Assembly (NCBI RefSeq): GCF_014649715.1
Contig: NZ_BMTO01000011.1
Coordinates: 205,104-250,980 of the forward strand
DNA length: 45,877 bases
DNA from: Streptomyces lateritius
GTDB taxonomy: Bacteria > Actinomycetota > Actinomycetes > Streptomycetales > Streptomycetaceae
Direction: 5' to 3'
Position numbers and translations under genes: made by a program. The notes under the pieces were generated by a model. The model had not been told where the DNA came from and searched no databases. It saw only the letters and a program-made list of their open reading frames with translations. Shown in pieces: positions 1-7,650 of the stretch. Numbering within the stretch: position 1 is the stretch's first letter; each line of letters begins with the position of its first letter.

Positions 1-789
1 GGCGTCGCCCTCACGGGCCAGCTCGGTGATGAGCGGACCGGTGATCTCGGGGACGTTTCCCTTGACCCGCTCGATGATGTTGTACGCGACCGGGGAGTCG
101 GCGGCGGCCAGTTCACGGGCCTCGCGGACCAGGGCGTTGCCGGAGCTGTACTGCTCCCAGCAGCCGCGGTTTCCGCAGGGGCAGCGGTGGCCGCCGGGGA
201 CGACCTGCATGTGGCCGAACTCGCCGGCGACGCCGAACTTGCCCCGCTTGACGCGGCCGTCCTCCAGGATCGCCCCGCCGATGCCGGTACCGAGCGTGAT
301 CATGACGAGATGGTCCTCGCCTCGTCCGGCGCCGAAGCGCCACTCGGCCCAGGCGGCGGTGTTGGCGTCGTTGTCCACCATGACGGGGACGGCGAGCCGG
401 GACTCGAGCGCGTCGCGCAGCGGTTCGTTGCGCCAGGCGAGGTGCGGGGCGAAGAGCACCGTGGCCCGCTCCGCGTCGACCCAGCCGGCCGCACCGATGC
501 CCACGGCGTGCACGTCGTGCCGGTCGGAGAGGTCGAGGACCAGCTCGACGATGGTGTCCTCGACAACCTTGGCGCTCTTGGACTTGTCCGGCGTCTCGGT
601 CTTGATCTTCTCCAGGATGACGCCGTCCGCGTCGACGACACCGGCCATCACCTTCGTACCGCCGATGTCGATGCCGACGGTGGGCACCCGCGGCGCGCTG
701 AGGTGGGAGCGCCGTTCGCGGGTGCCGACGGTCCGCAGCACGGTTCCCCGGGCGGAGCCACGCTGGGTGAGGTCGCGGTAGGTACTCAT
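1..789 (-). CDS. ROK-family sugar kinase (glucokinase-like), C-terminus beyond left edge
   Basis: Reading leftwards from ATG at 789, the frame is open for 263 codons to the window edge, so the C-terminus is missing. After about 36 leading residues comes the ATP-binding phosphate motif DIGGTK. DNDANTAAWAEW and GTGIGG follow, then a ROK zinc signature with His in GHMQV and the cysteines of CPCGNRGCWEQY. ROK proteins are sugar kinases or repressors. No N-terminal helix-turn-helix is seen here, so a cytoplasmic hexose kinase is preferred. It is the last visible gene of the ABC-transporter operon, 36 nt after the ATPase, which suggests it phosphorylates the imported sugar or a product of it. The exact substrate cannot be read from sequence. 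Confidence 0.88.
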   Translation of the reverse strand, partial: MSTYRDLTQRGSARGTVLRTVGTRERRSHLSAPRVPTVGIDIGGTKVMAGVVDADGVILEKIKTETPDKSKSAKVVEDTIVELVLDLSDRHDVHAVGIGAAGWVDAERATVLFAPHLAWRNEPLRDALESRLAVPVMVDNDANTAAWAEWRFGAGRGEDHLVMITLGTGIGGAILEDGRVKRGKFGVAGEFGHMQVVPGGHRCPCGNRGCWEQYSSGNALVREARELAAADSPVAYNIIERVKGNVPEITGPLITELAREGDA

Positions 790-825
790 CGGCTCGATTC
801 TGCCAGGTGCGGTGTCGGAGGACCG

Positions 826-1641
826 TTATGTGGCGGAGGGGCGCTCCAGCTCGTGGCGCAGGTCCTCCAGCTCGCTGCCACCGGCCATCTGCCGGGTCAA
901 CTCGTCGAGCGTGACCGAGTCCTTGGTGTGGACGGCCGCCATGAGACCGCGCTTGAGCAGGACGAATCGGTCCCCGACGAGGTAGGCGTGGTGCGGGTTG
1001 TGGGTGATGAGGACCACTCCGAGGCCCTGGTCACGGGCGGCGGCCACATATTTCAGGACCACTCCGGACTGCTTCACACCGAGAGCGGCGGTGGGCTCGT
1101 CGAGGACCAGGACCTTGGCACCGAAGTGGACCGCGCGGGCGATGGCCACGCACTGGCGCTCGCCGCCCGAGAGGGTGCCGATGGGCTGGTCGACGTCGCG
1201 CAGGTCGATGCCCATGCGGAGCAACTCGGCGCGGGTGGTCGCGCGCATGCGTTCGACGTCGAGGCGCTTGAAGGGGCCGGCGCCCTTGGTGGGCTCGGAG
1301 CCGAGGAAGAAGTTCCGCCAGACCGGCATCAGGGGGACGACGGCCAGGTCCTGGTAGACGGTGGCGATGCCCAGGTCCAGGGCCTCTCGCGGGCTGGCGA
1401 GGGAGACGTCCTCGCCCTCGATGCGGAAGGTTCCCGCGTCGTGCCGGTGGAGGCCCGCGACGATCTTGATGAGGGTGGACTTGCCGGCGCCGTTGTCGCC
1501 GAGGACGCAGGTGATCTCGCCGGCGTGGACCTCGAGCGAGACCCCTTCGAGGGCGCGGACGTTCCCGTAGTACTTGCTCACGTCGTCGAGCTCGACGAGG
1601 GCGGTCCCCGTCGTGGGCGCGGTCGTGGACGCGGTCGTCAC
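826..1641 (-). CDS. Sugar ABC transporter ATP-binding protein (CUT2/ribose type, single domain)
   Basis: A 271-residue ATPase that powers import through the adjacent permease. It shows Walker A (GDNGAGKS), the ABC signature (LSGGE), Walker B followed by the catalytic Glu (VLVLDEP) and the switch His in ITHN. The GTG start at 1641 overlaps the permease stop in a GTGA junction, so translation is coupled. Ribose/xylose-type ATPases usually carry two fused nucleotide-binding domains (about 500 residues). This one has a single domain and would have to dimerise, as in the fructose-type (FrcA-like) branch. The C-terminal tail is rich in Glu and Leu. It shares an operon with binding protein, permease and kinase. 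Confidence 0.93.
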   Translation of the reverse strand: MTTASTTAPTTGTALVELDDVSKYYGNVRALEGVSLEVHAGEITCVLGDNGAGKSTLIKIVAGLHRHDAGTFRIEGEDVSLASPREALDLGIATVYQDLAVVPLMPVWRNFFLGSEPTKGAGPFKRLDVERMRATTRAELLRMGIDLRDVDQPIGTLSGGERQCVAIARAVHFGAKVLVLDEPTAALGVKQSGVVLKYVAAARDQGLGVVLITHNPHHAYLVGDRFVLLKRGLMAAVHTKDSVTLDELTRQMAGGSELEDLRHELERPSAT

Positions 1642-2690
1642 TTGGTGGCCTCCACGCGCTTGCGGATCCAGGCGTTCAACAGGGTCGCCAGCAGGAGCAT
1701 CGCGCCCAGGAAGAATTTGAACCAGTCCGGGTCCCACTCCGCGTACACGATGCCCTTGCCGGTCATGCCGAAGATGAACGCGCCGACCGCGGAGCCGATG
1801 GCGGAGCCGTACCCGCCGGTGATCAGGCAGCCGCCGATCACCGCCGCGATGATGTAGATCAGCTCGTTGCCGACGCCCTCGCCGGACTGGACGACGTCGA
1901 AGGAGAAGAGCAGGTGCTGGCCGGAGATCCAGGCGCAGAAGGCCACGCCCGCGTAGAGCCCGATCTTCGTCCGGGAGACCGGGACGCCGACGGCGCGGGC
2001 CGCGTCCGCGCCGCCGCCCACGGCGAAGATCCAGTTGCCGAAGCGGGTACGCAGCAGGATCCAGGTGGCGAGGGCGACGAGCCCGATCCACCACAGGATG
2101 GTCACCTTGAGGTCGACGCCGCCGACGGTCAGCTGGGAGGCGAAGAGCTTACGGGCGGAGGGGAAGCCCTCCATGTCGGCGATCGACTTGGTGGAGACCG
2201 TGCCGCTGATCAGCTTGGTGAAGCCCAGGTTGAGACCGGTCAGCATCAGGAAGGTGCCGAGGGTGATGATGAAGCTCGGCAGCTTGGTGCGGGTCAGCAG
2301 CACGCCGTTGAAGACGCCGACGGCGAGGGTGACGAGCAGCGAGACGCCGACGCCGACCCAGACGTTCGCCGTCATCTGGTAGCTGAACATCGACGAGACG
2401 AGCGCCGAGGTGGTCACCAGGACGCCGGCCGACAGGTCGAACTCGCCGCCGATCATCAGCAGGGCGACGGGCACCGCCATGATGCCGATGGTGGAGGCCG
2501 CGTAGAGGACCGTGCCGAGGCTGGAGGCGCGCAGGAAGCTGTCCGCGACGATCGAGAAGAAGAGGAAGACGGCGACGGCTCCGACGACCGAGCCGAGTTC
2601 GGGGCGGGCGAGCAGCTTCTTCAGCGAAGAGGTGCGCAGCAGCCGCTCGTCGACGTGGTCGAGGTCGTCGGCCGGGGCGGTCGCGCTCAT
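1638..2690 (-). CDS. Sugar ABC transporter permease (ribose/inositol type)
   Basis: A 350-residue inner-membrane permease of the BPD_transp_2 family. After about 35 charged N-terminal residues come eight to ten hydrophobic segments. Typical sequences are IGGEFDLSAG after the second segment and the Gly-rich GGCLITGGYGSAIG loop near residue 300, both characteristic of CUT2 permeases. The ATG at 2690 overlaps the stop of the binding-protein gene (ATGA), and the gene's own stop overlaps the ATPase start, so the three transporter genes are translationally linked. One permease gene suggests a homodimeric channel. The substrate is unknown; the divergent Gfo/Idh/MocA dehydrogenase would fit a polyol such as inositol or a sugar. 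Confidence 0.93.
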   Translation of the reverse strand: MSATAPADDLDHVDERLLRTSSLKKLLARPELGSVVGAVAVFLFFSIVADSFLRASSLGTVLYAASTIGIMAVPVALLMIGGEFDLSAGVLVTTSALVSSMFSYQMTANVWVGVGVSLLVTLAVGVFNGVLLTRTKLPSFIITLGTFLMLTGLNLGFTKLISGTVSTKSIADMEGFPSARKLFASQLTVGGVDLKVTILWWIGLVALATWILLRTRFGNWIFAVGGGADAARAVGVPVSRTKIGLYAGVAFCAWISGQHLLFSFDVVQSGEGVGNELIYIIAAVIGGCLITGGYGSAIGSAVGAFIFGMTGKGIVYAEWDPDWFKFFLGAMLLLATLLNAWIRKRVEATK

Positions 2691-3706
2691 CGGGTGCCCC
2701 GCTCCGTGTAGCCCTTCAGCGCGGTGGCGTCGTCCTTGGTGATGATCTGGGGGCCGGTGAGGACGGCCTTGCCGCCGCCGAGGACGTCGGCGTTGTACTT
2801 GTACAGCCAGAGCAGGTCGACGGCCTGGTAGCCCTGGAGGTAGGGCTGCTGGTCGACGGCGAAGCCGAGGGTGCCGGCGCCGAGCGCGGTGGCGACCTTG
2901 GCGTTGAGGTCGAAGGTGTCGATCTCGGCCTCGGAGCCCGCGGTCTTCTTCGCCTGGACGGCGGCGTCGGCGAACGGCGCGCCCAGGGTGACGACGGCGT
3001 CGATGGCGGGGTCGGACTGGAGCTTGGCCTCGATGGAGGCCTGCACGTCGGGCATGTTGGTCCCGTCGACGTACAGGTTCTGGAGCTCTCCGCCGAAGGT
3101 CTTCCTGGCACCGGCGCAGCGCTGCTCGTGGCCCACGTTGCCCTGCTCGTGCAGGACGCACAGGGCCTTCTTCCTGCCCCGCTCGTCCAGTTCGTCGCCG
3201 ACGGCCTCGCCGGCGACCGTCTCGTCCTGACCGATGTGGGTGAGCGCCCCGAAGGCCTTGGACTGCTCGGAGCCGGAGTTGACGGTGATCACCGGGATGC
3301 CGGCCTTGACCGCCTTCTCGACGGCCGTCTTCATCGCGTCGGGCTTGGCGAGGGTGACGACGAGCCCGTCGACGCCCTTCGCGATGTACGAGTCGATGAG
3401 CTGGGCCTGCGCCTGTCCCTCGTCGCTGTGCGCGTAGAGGAAGTTGATGTTGTCCTTGACGGCGGCCTGCTTGGCGCCGTTCTGGACGATGTCCCAGAAG
3501 GTGTCGCCGTCGCCCGAGTGGGTGACCATGGCGAAGGTCCACCGGGGGGTGTTCACGGCGGACCTTCCCTGGGCCGCGGCCGCCTTGCGGGCGTCCTCCG
3601 CGCGCTTGCCGCCGGTGCTGCTGCACCCCGCGAGCGCGGCGGTCAGCGCCACCGCGAGCACGGCGCCGATCGTCGCGCGTACCCCTCCTGTGCGAACCCT
3701 GGTCAC
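2687..3706 (-). CDS. Sugar ABC transporter substrate-binding lipoprotein
   Basis: A periplasmic-binding-protein fold (Peripla_BP_4) of 339 residues, anchored outside the membrane. The N-terminus is a lipoprotein signal: VTRVRTGG, a hydrophobic stretch, then lipobox LAGC. I chose GTG at 3706 because AAAGGAGGG lies 9 nt upstream (3716-3724). Starts further upstream at 3757 or 3778 would add a charged leader before the signal peptide and lack such a site. Family features include the first lobe sequence MVTHSGDGDTFWD, KGVDGLVVTLAKPDAM and VDQQPYLQGYQAVD near the C-terminus. It is followed directly by permease and ATPase with overlapping codons and preceded 85 nt upstream by the GntR regulator. 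Confidence 0.93.
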   Translation of the reverse strand: MTRVRTGGVRATIGAVLAVALTAALAGCSSTGGKRAEDARKAAAAQGRSAVNTPRWTFAMVTHSGDGDTFWDIVQNGAKQAAVKDNINFLYAHSDEGQAQAQLIDSYIAKGVDGLVVTLAKPDAMKTAVEKAVKAGIPVITVNSGSEQSKAFGALTHIGQDETVAGEAVGDELDERGRKKALCVLHEQGNVGHEQRCAGARKTFGGELQNLYVDGTNMPDVQASIEAKLQSDPAIDAVVTLGAPFADAAVQAKKTAGSEAEIDTFDLNAKVATALGAGTLGFAVDQQPYLQGYQAVDLLWLYKYNADVLGGGKAVLTGPQIITKDDATALKGYTERGTR

Positions 3707-3791
3707 GAGGCCGTGCCCTCCTTTATGTCCTTCTGCGTGCATTGCAGTATCGGTCATGGGGGTTTTCCGGACCGTCACCGGGGTTGTCGGC

Positions 3792-4553
3792 TCACGCTCT
3801 GACCAGCAACTGGAACTCGAAGGAGTACCGCGAGGCCCGGTAGAGGTGGGAGCCGAACTCGACGGCGCGGCCGGTGTCGTCGTACGTGGTGCGTTCCATC
3901 GTCAGCAGCGGGGCGCCCTCCTCCTCGGCGAGCAGTTCGGCCTCGGCCGCGGTGGCGGCCCGCGCGCCGACCGTCTGCCGGGCGCTGTGCAGAGTGATAC
4001 CGGCGCCCCGCACCATCCGGTAGAGGCCGGTCGCCTCCAGTCGGGCGGTGTCCGGCTCCAGGAGGCCGGCCGGCAGATGGTTGCGGAGGTAGGCCATGGG
4101 CTCACCGTGCGCCGCCCGCAGCCGCTCGACGTAGCGCACGTCGGTGCCCTCCGGTACGCCGAGGGCGGCGGCGACCCGGGCGGTCGCGGGTTCGACGTGG
4201 TTGGCCAGGACCCGGGTGGTGGGGTGCTGGCCGGCCGCCTCCAGGTCGTCGTAGAGGCTGCTCAGTTCCAGCGGGCGCCGCACCTGGCTGTGCAGGACCT
4301 GGGTGCCGACCCCGCGGCGGCGGATCAGGAGGCCCTTGTCGACGAGGGTCTGGATGGCCTGGCGGACGGTGGGGCGGGACAGTCCCAGGCGGGTGGCGAG
4401 GTCGATCTCGTTGCCGAGCAGGCTGCCCGGGGTCAGCGCACCGTTCTCGATCGCCGCCTCCAGCTGCTGGGCGAGCTGGAAGTAGAGCGGGACCGGGCTG
4501 GTGCGGTCCACGGAGAACGGGGGGAGGGAGGCGGACGCCGACGGCTTGGACAC
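3792..4553 (-). CDS. GntR/HutC-family transcriptional regulator with UTRA domain
   Basis: A 253-residue DNA-binding protein. Residues 15-85 form a winged helix (PVPLYFQLAQQLEAAI, then LGLSRPTVRQAI and GLLIRRRGVGTQV). The rest is a UTRA ligand-binding domain ending in the family-typical run FGSHLYRASRYSFEF. HutC-type regulators sense small molecules, often phosphosugars, and repress adjacent uptake genes. It heads the leftward transporter operon and is divergent from the dehydrogenase gene. The 101-bp divergent gap contains a perfect palindrome at 4603-4614 that is a plausible operator. The GTG start at 4553 has no clear ribosome binding site, so a short or absent leader is possible. Confidence 0.92.
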   Translation of the reverse strand: MSKPSASASLPPFSVDRTSPVPLYFQLAQQLEAAIENGALTPGSLLGNEIDLATRLGLSRPTVRQAIQTLVDKGLLIRRRGVGTQVLHSQVRRPLELSSLYDDLEAAGQHPTTRVLANHVEPATARVAAALGVPEGTDVRYVERLRAAHGEPMAYLRNHLPAGLLEPDTARLEATGLYRMVRGAGITLHSARQTVGARAATAAEAELLAEEEGAPLLTMERTTYDDTGRAVEFGSHLYRASRYSFEFQLLVRA

Positions 4554-4602
4554 GGACGGAGCGTAGCCCGAGGAGATGATGACAGGAAGTGGTGAAGTCC
4601 GA

Positions 4603-4614
4603 TTGTCCTGACAA
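4603..4614. promoter_or_regulatory. Candidate GntR operator in the divergent promoter region
   Basis: The perfect inverted repeat TTGTCCTGACAA (arms of 5, centre CT) lies between the GntR gene and the dehydrogenase gene. A TTGACA hexamer follows at 4619-4624, oriented toward the dehydrogenase, and could be its -35 element, though no good -10 is visible. The position and symmetry fit a site for the adjacent HutC-type regulator controlling both directions. Assignment is by position only. Confidence 0.5.
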
Positions 4615-4654
4615 ATCCTTGACAGGGTGCGCGTTCGGCACCACCTTGGGGGCC

Positions 4655-5665
4655 ATGCGCATCGGACTCATCGGAACGGGACGTATCGGGGCCTTCCACG
4701 CGGGGGTGCTCGCCCGCCACCCGGCGGTCTCCTCGCTGGTCGTGGCGGACGCCGACGCCGCCCGGGCGGCCCAGGTGGGCGGGGCGGTCGGCGCCACCGT
4801 CGCGCCCACAGTCGACGCCCTGCTCGATCACCCGCTCGACGCCGTCGTCATCGCCTCCGCGACCGCCGCCCACGCCGAACTCATCGCCCACGCCGCCGGC
4901 GCCGGGCTCCCCGCCTTCTGCGAGAAGCCCATCGCCCTGGACGTGCCGGGGACGCTGGCCGCGCTCCGGGCCGTCGAGACCGCGGGCACCGAGCTGCAGC
5001 TGGGGTTCATGCGCCGCTTCGACGCCGGGTACGTGGCCGCGCGCGAGGCCGTGCGGGCGGGCCGGCTCGGCCGCCTGCACACCGTACGGGCGGTCACCTC
5101 CGACCCGGCGCCGCCGCCCGCCCCGTACCTGCCCCTCTCCGGCGGGCTGTTCCGGGACTGCCTGGTGCACGATGTCGACATCCTGCGCTGGGTGACCGGG
5201 CGGGAGGTCGTCGAGGTGTACGCGACCGGCTCGGACGCGGGCCCGGCGATGTTCCGGGAGGCCGATGACGTCGACACGGCCGCGGCGGTGCTCACCCTGG
5301 ACGACGGCACGCTGGCGACAGCGACGGCGACGCGGTGCAACGGGGCGGGCTACGACGTACGGATGGAGCTGGCAGGCGAGCGGGACCAGATCACCGTCGG
5401 CCTCGACGACCGAACCCCGCTCACCTCGGTGGAACCCTCCGGCCCCCCGGCCCCGGTCAAACCCTGGCCCGGCTTCCTGGAGCGGTTCGCCCCCGCGTAC
5501 GAGGCCGAACTCGACGCCTTCGTCCACCTGGTGCGCGGCGAACGCCCCAACCCCTGCGACGGCCGCGAGGCCCTGGAGGCCCTACGCATCGCGGAAGCCT
5601 GCGAACGCTCCCGCCGCGAACGCCGCCCGGTCACCCTCACCGAAATCCCGTCGGCGCCGGCCTGA
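4655..5665 (+). CDS. Gfo/Idh/MocA-family oxidoreductase (inositol 2-dehydrogenase-like)
   Basis: An NAD(P)-dependent dehydrogenase of 336 residues. The N-terminal Rossmann fold has GTGRIG at residues 7-12, followed by the family Glu-Lys-Pro (CEKPIALD, near residue 90). The C-terminal domain holds GGLFRDCLVHDVDILRW, which supplies the Asp and His used in catalysis by inositol and related dehydrogenases. ATG at 4655 is chosen because it begins the Rossmann strand; an upstream in-frame start would add 22 residues across the palindrome and -35-like region. It is divergent from the GntR gene and transporter operon, so it probably oxidises the imported polyol or sugar. Inositol is a guess from family resemblance. 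Confidence 0.9.
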   Translation: MRIGLIGTGRIGAFHAGVLARHPAVSSLVVADADAARAAQVGGAVGATVAPTVDALLDHPLDAVVIASATAAHAELIAHAAGAGLPAFCEKPIALDVPGTLAALRAVETAGTELQLGFMRRFDAGYVAAREAVRAGRLGRLHTVRAVTSDPAPPPAPYLPLSGGLFRDCLVHDVDILRWVTGREVVEVYATGSDAGPAMFREADDVDTAAAVLTLDDGTLATATATRCNGAGYDVRMELAGERDQITVGLDDRTPLTSVEPSGPPAPVKPWPGFLERFAPAYEAELDAFVHLVRGERPNPCDGREALEALRIAEACERSRRERRPVTLTEIPSAPA

Positions 5666-6026
5666 CGGACCGGCGGGAGGCGGCCCGGGGCCGACGACCA
5701 CCCGGCCGAGCAGACCGACAGACCGCAGGACCGCAGGGCCGAGCAGGCCGACAGACCGCAGGCCCGAGCGATCCGGCGACCACCCGGCAGAGCAGGCGGC
5801 AGGGCCGCAAGCCCGCGGGCCGGCAAGCGGCCGTGCCGGCGACTGCGCGGCCGAGCAGGCCGCAGGGCCGGCGGCCGACACTCCCTGGGCCGTAGAGCGG
5901 ACAGGCTCACAGCCTGTCGTGCCGACAGGGCCGACAGGCCGACAGGCCGACCGCACGGCGCCCGGCCGGCCGGGGACACCGCCAGGCCGCCGGGCGGCGG
6001 GAATGCCGGGGCCGGGCGGCCGGGCG
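5666..6026. repeat. Repeat-rich intergenic region with degenerate CCGACAGG/CCGCAGGGCC units
   Basis: This 361-bp gap between convergent genes is built of short, imperfect, same-direction units. Versions of GAGCAGGCCG followed by CAGACCGCAGG or CAGGGCCG begin near 5706, 5739, 5784 and 5852, and CCGACAGG units run from about 5931 to 5960. Several frames stay open through it only because the units lack stop codons. Codon bias is not gene-like and no ribosome binding site precedes a start, so I do not call a gene. It also contains the hairpin at 5900-5918. Confidence 0.6.
5900..5918. terminator. Hairpin between convergent dehydrogenase and thioesterase genes
   Basis: GACAGGCT, a 3-nt loop CAC, then AGCCTGTC: an 8-bp perfect stem 235 nt after the dehydrogenase stop and 109 nt after the thioesterase stop on the other strand. 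No T-run follows, as is usual in Streptomyces. It is the best candidate for a shared terminator in this gap. Confidence 0.4.
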
Positions 6027-6458
6027 TCAGCCGTTCGCGGCGAGGACTGTGCCCTGGGCCACCGCGCACAGGGTTTCGGCGCCCTCCGCGTCCACGGTCA
6101 GCAGGTCGCAGCGGACCACCGCCTGGCGGCGGCCCGCGTGGACGACCTCCGCCCGGGCGAGCAGGGTGGAGCCGAGCGCCGGGCGGACGTACTGGATGGA
6201 GAAGCCCGCCGTCAGCACCGCGCCGCCGAGCGCCGTTCCGGCGGCGAAGGTGAGCGCGTTGTCGGCCGCGTACGAGAGCACGCCGCCGTGGACGAAGCCG
6301 TTCTGCTGCCGGAGTTCCTCACGCAGCGGGATCTCCAGGGTCGCCCGACCCTCGCCGAAGGCGGTCATGCGTGCGCCCACGAGCCGGCTGAACGGCTGGG
6401 CGTCCAGGACCTTGCGGGCGAGCGTGAGGTCGAGATCGTGCGACGGGGCGGCGGTCAT
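6027..6458 (-). CDS. PaaI-type hotdog thioesterase
   Basis: A 143-residue single hotdog-fold protein. The core sequence GFVHGGVLSYAADNA (near residues 54-68) carries the His-Gly-Gly and the acidic residue on the long helix typical of PaaI-like acyl-CoA thioesterases. AGFSIQYVRPA forms the following strand. Such enzymes hydrolyse acyl- or aryl-CoA thioesters in the cytoplasm. The ATG at 6458 is only 4 nt after the P450 stop, so the two are almost certainly co-translated and may act in one pathway. It is the last gene of an operon starting with a two-component system. The substrate is unknown. Confidence 0.88.
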   Translation of the reverse strand: MTAAPSHDLDLTLARKVLDAQPFSRLVGARMTAFGEGRATLEIPLREELRQQNGFVHGGVLSYAADNALTFAAGTALGGAVLTAGFSIQYVRPALGSTLLARAEVVHAGRRQAVVRCDLLTVDAEGAETLCAVAQGTVLAANG

Positions 6459-6462
6459 GGGA

Positions 6463-7641
6463 TCACCATCTGACGGGAAGGCGGCGGACGCCGCGGATGA
6501 GCATGCCGGGCAGCCAGTCCAACGCCCCGCCTTCGGGGTCGAGTTCCAGCCCGGGGAAGCGTTCCAGGAGCGTCCGGATCGCGATACGTGCCTCCAGCCG
6601 GGCGAGCGGGGCGCCCAGGCAGTAGTGGATGCCGTGGCCGAAGGCGAGATGGCCGCGCGCGTCCCGGTGGAGGTCGAAGCGGTCGGCGTCGGGATAGCGC
6701 GCCGGATCCCGGTCGCCGGAGGCGAGGGAGACGAGCACCGGCTCGTACGCGGGGACGAGCGTCTGCCCGATCCGTACCGGCTCCCGGGTGAACCGGAAGG
6801 TCGCGTTCTCCACCGGCCCCTCCCAGCGCAGCGTCTCCTCCACCACGGCGTCGAGCAGACCGAAGTCGGCGCGGACCGCCGCTAGTTGCTCGGGGTGGGT
6901 GAGCAACGCCCGTACGGCGTTGGCGATGAGGTTGACCGTGGTCTCGTGGCCGGCGATGAGCAGGAGGTAGCCGAGCGCGCGCAGTTCGGCCAGGGAGAGC
7001 CGGTCGCCGTCCTCCGCGCGGGCGGTGATCAGGTCGGAGAGCAGGTCGTCGGTGGATCCCGCGGCGCGCTTGTCCTCCACGAGCGCGTCGAGATAGGCGG
7101 CGAGGCCCTCGATCGCCTCGGCCTCCGGCCCTGCGCCGGTCGGGGCGACGATCTCGTTGGTCCAGGCGCGGAAGGTGTCGCGGTCGGCGGCCGGAACGCC
7201 GAGGAGTTCGCAGATGACGGTGATGGGCAGCGGGAAGGCGAAGGAGTCGACCAGGTCGGCGTGACCGGCCGGCGCCATGGCGTCGGCGAGTTCGCCGGTG
7301 AGCCGCTCCAGGCGCGGCCGCAGGCTCTCCACCCGCCGGCCGGTGAACTGCCCCGCGACGAGTCTGCGCAGCCGGGTGTGGTCGGGCGGGTCGAGCACGA
7401 GGAGGTTGGGACCGATGACCTGCTCGTCCAGCATGGTCATGCCGACGACGGACGGCGACTTGGACAGCCTCGGGTCGGCCAGGGCGGCCCGCGCCTCCTC
7501 GTAGCCGACGATCAGCCACAGCTCGGCGCCGTCCGTGGTGCGTACCCGGTGGACGGGCCCGGCCTCGCGCATTTTCGCGTAGTACGGATAAGGGTTCGCG
7601 GTGAAGTCCGCGCCGTACTCCCCCAGATCGATGACGGACAT
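6463..7641 (-). CDS. Cytochrome P450 (CYP107-like)
   Basis: A 392-residue soluble bacterial P450. The oxygen-activation motif AGHETT is at residues 230-235 of the I helix, the ExxR pair is E269 and R272, and the haem loop FGHGIHYCLGAP places the haem ligand at C341. All essential elements are present. The general appearance (MSVIDLGEYGADF start, DPPDHTRLRRLV) is that of CYP107-type Streptomyces enzymes, which hydroxylate small molecules including polyketides and drugs. The gene starts 9 nt after the response-regulator stop and ends 4 nt before the thioesterase, so it lies inside a four-gene operon. No ferredoxin gene is adjacent, so electrons must come from elsewhere. Confidence 0.95.
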   Translation of the reverse strand: MSVIDLGEYGADFTANPYPYYAKMREAGPVHRVRTTDGAELWLIVGYEEARAALADPRLSKSPSVVGMTMLDEQVIGPNLLVLDPPDHTRLRRLVAGQFTGRRVESLRPRLERLTGELADAMAPAGHADLVDSFAFPLPITVICELLGVPAADRDTFRAWTNEIVAPTGAGPEAEAIEGLAAYLDALVEDKRAAGSTDDLLSDLITARAEDGDRLSLAELRALGYLLLIAGHETTVNLIANAVRALLTHPEQLAAVRADFGLLDAVVEETLRWEGPVENATFRFTREPVRIGQTLVPAYEPVLVSLASGDRDPARYPDADRFDLHRDARGHLAFGHGIHYCLGAPLARLEARIAIRTLLERFPGLELDPEGGALDWLPGMLIRGVRRLPVRW

Positions 7642-7650
7642 CGGCCCAGC

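Noticed and set aside
21..1857. Long plus-strand frames over the kinase and ATPase genes
   Set aside because: The minus strand encodes complete ROK and ABC signatures; the plus-strand translations have no motif and no ribosome binding site.
3707..3778. Upstream starts for the sugar-binding lipoprotein (3778 or 3757)
   Set aside because: They put a charged, His-rich leader before the signal peptide. The GTG at 3706 has AAAGGAGGG at ideal spacing.
5666..6026. A protein-coding gene in the repetitive gap
   Set aside because: Several frames are open on both strands, but all translations are Arg/Pro/Gly/Ala-only and no start has a ribosome binding site.
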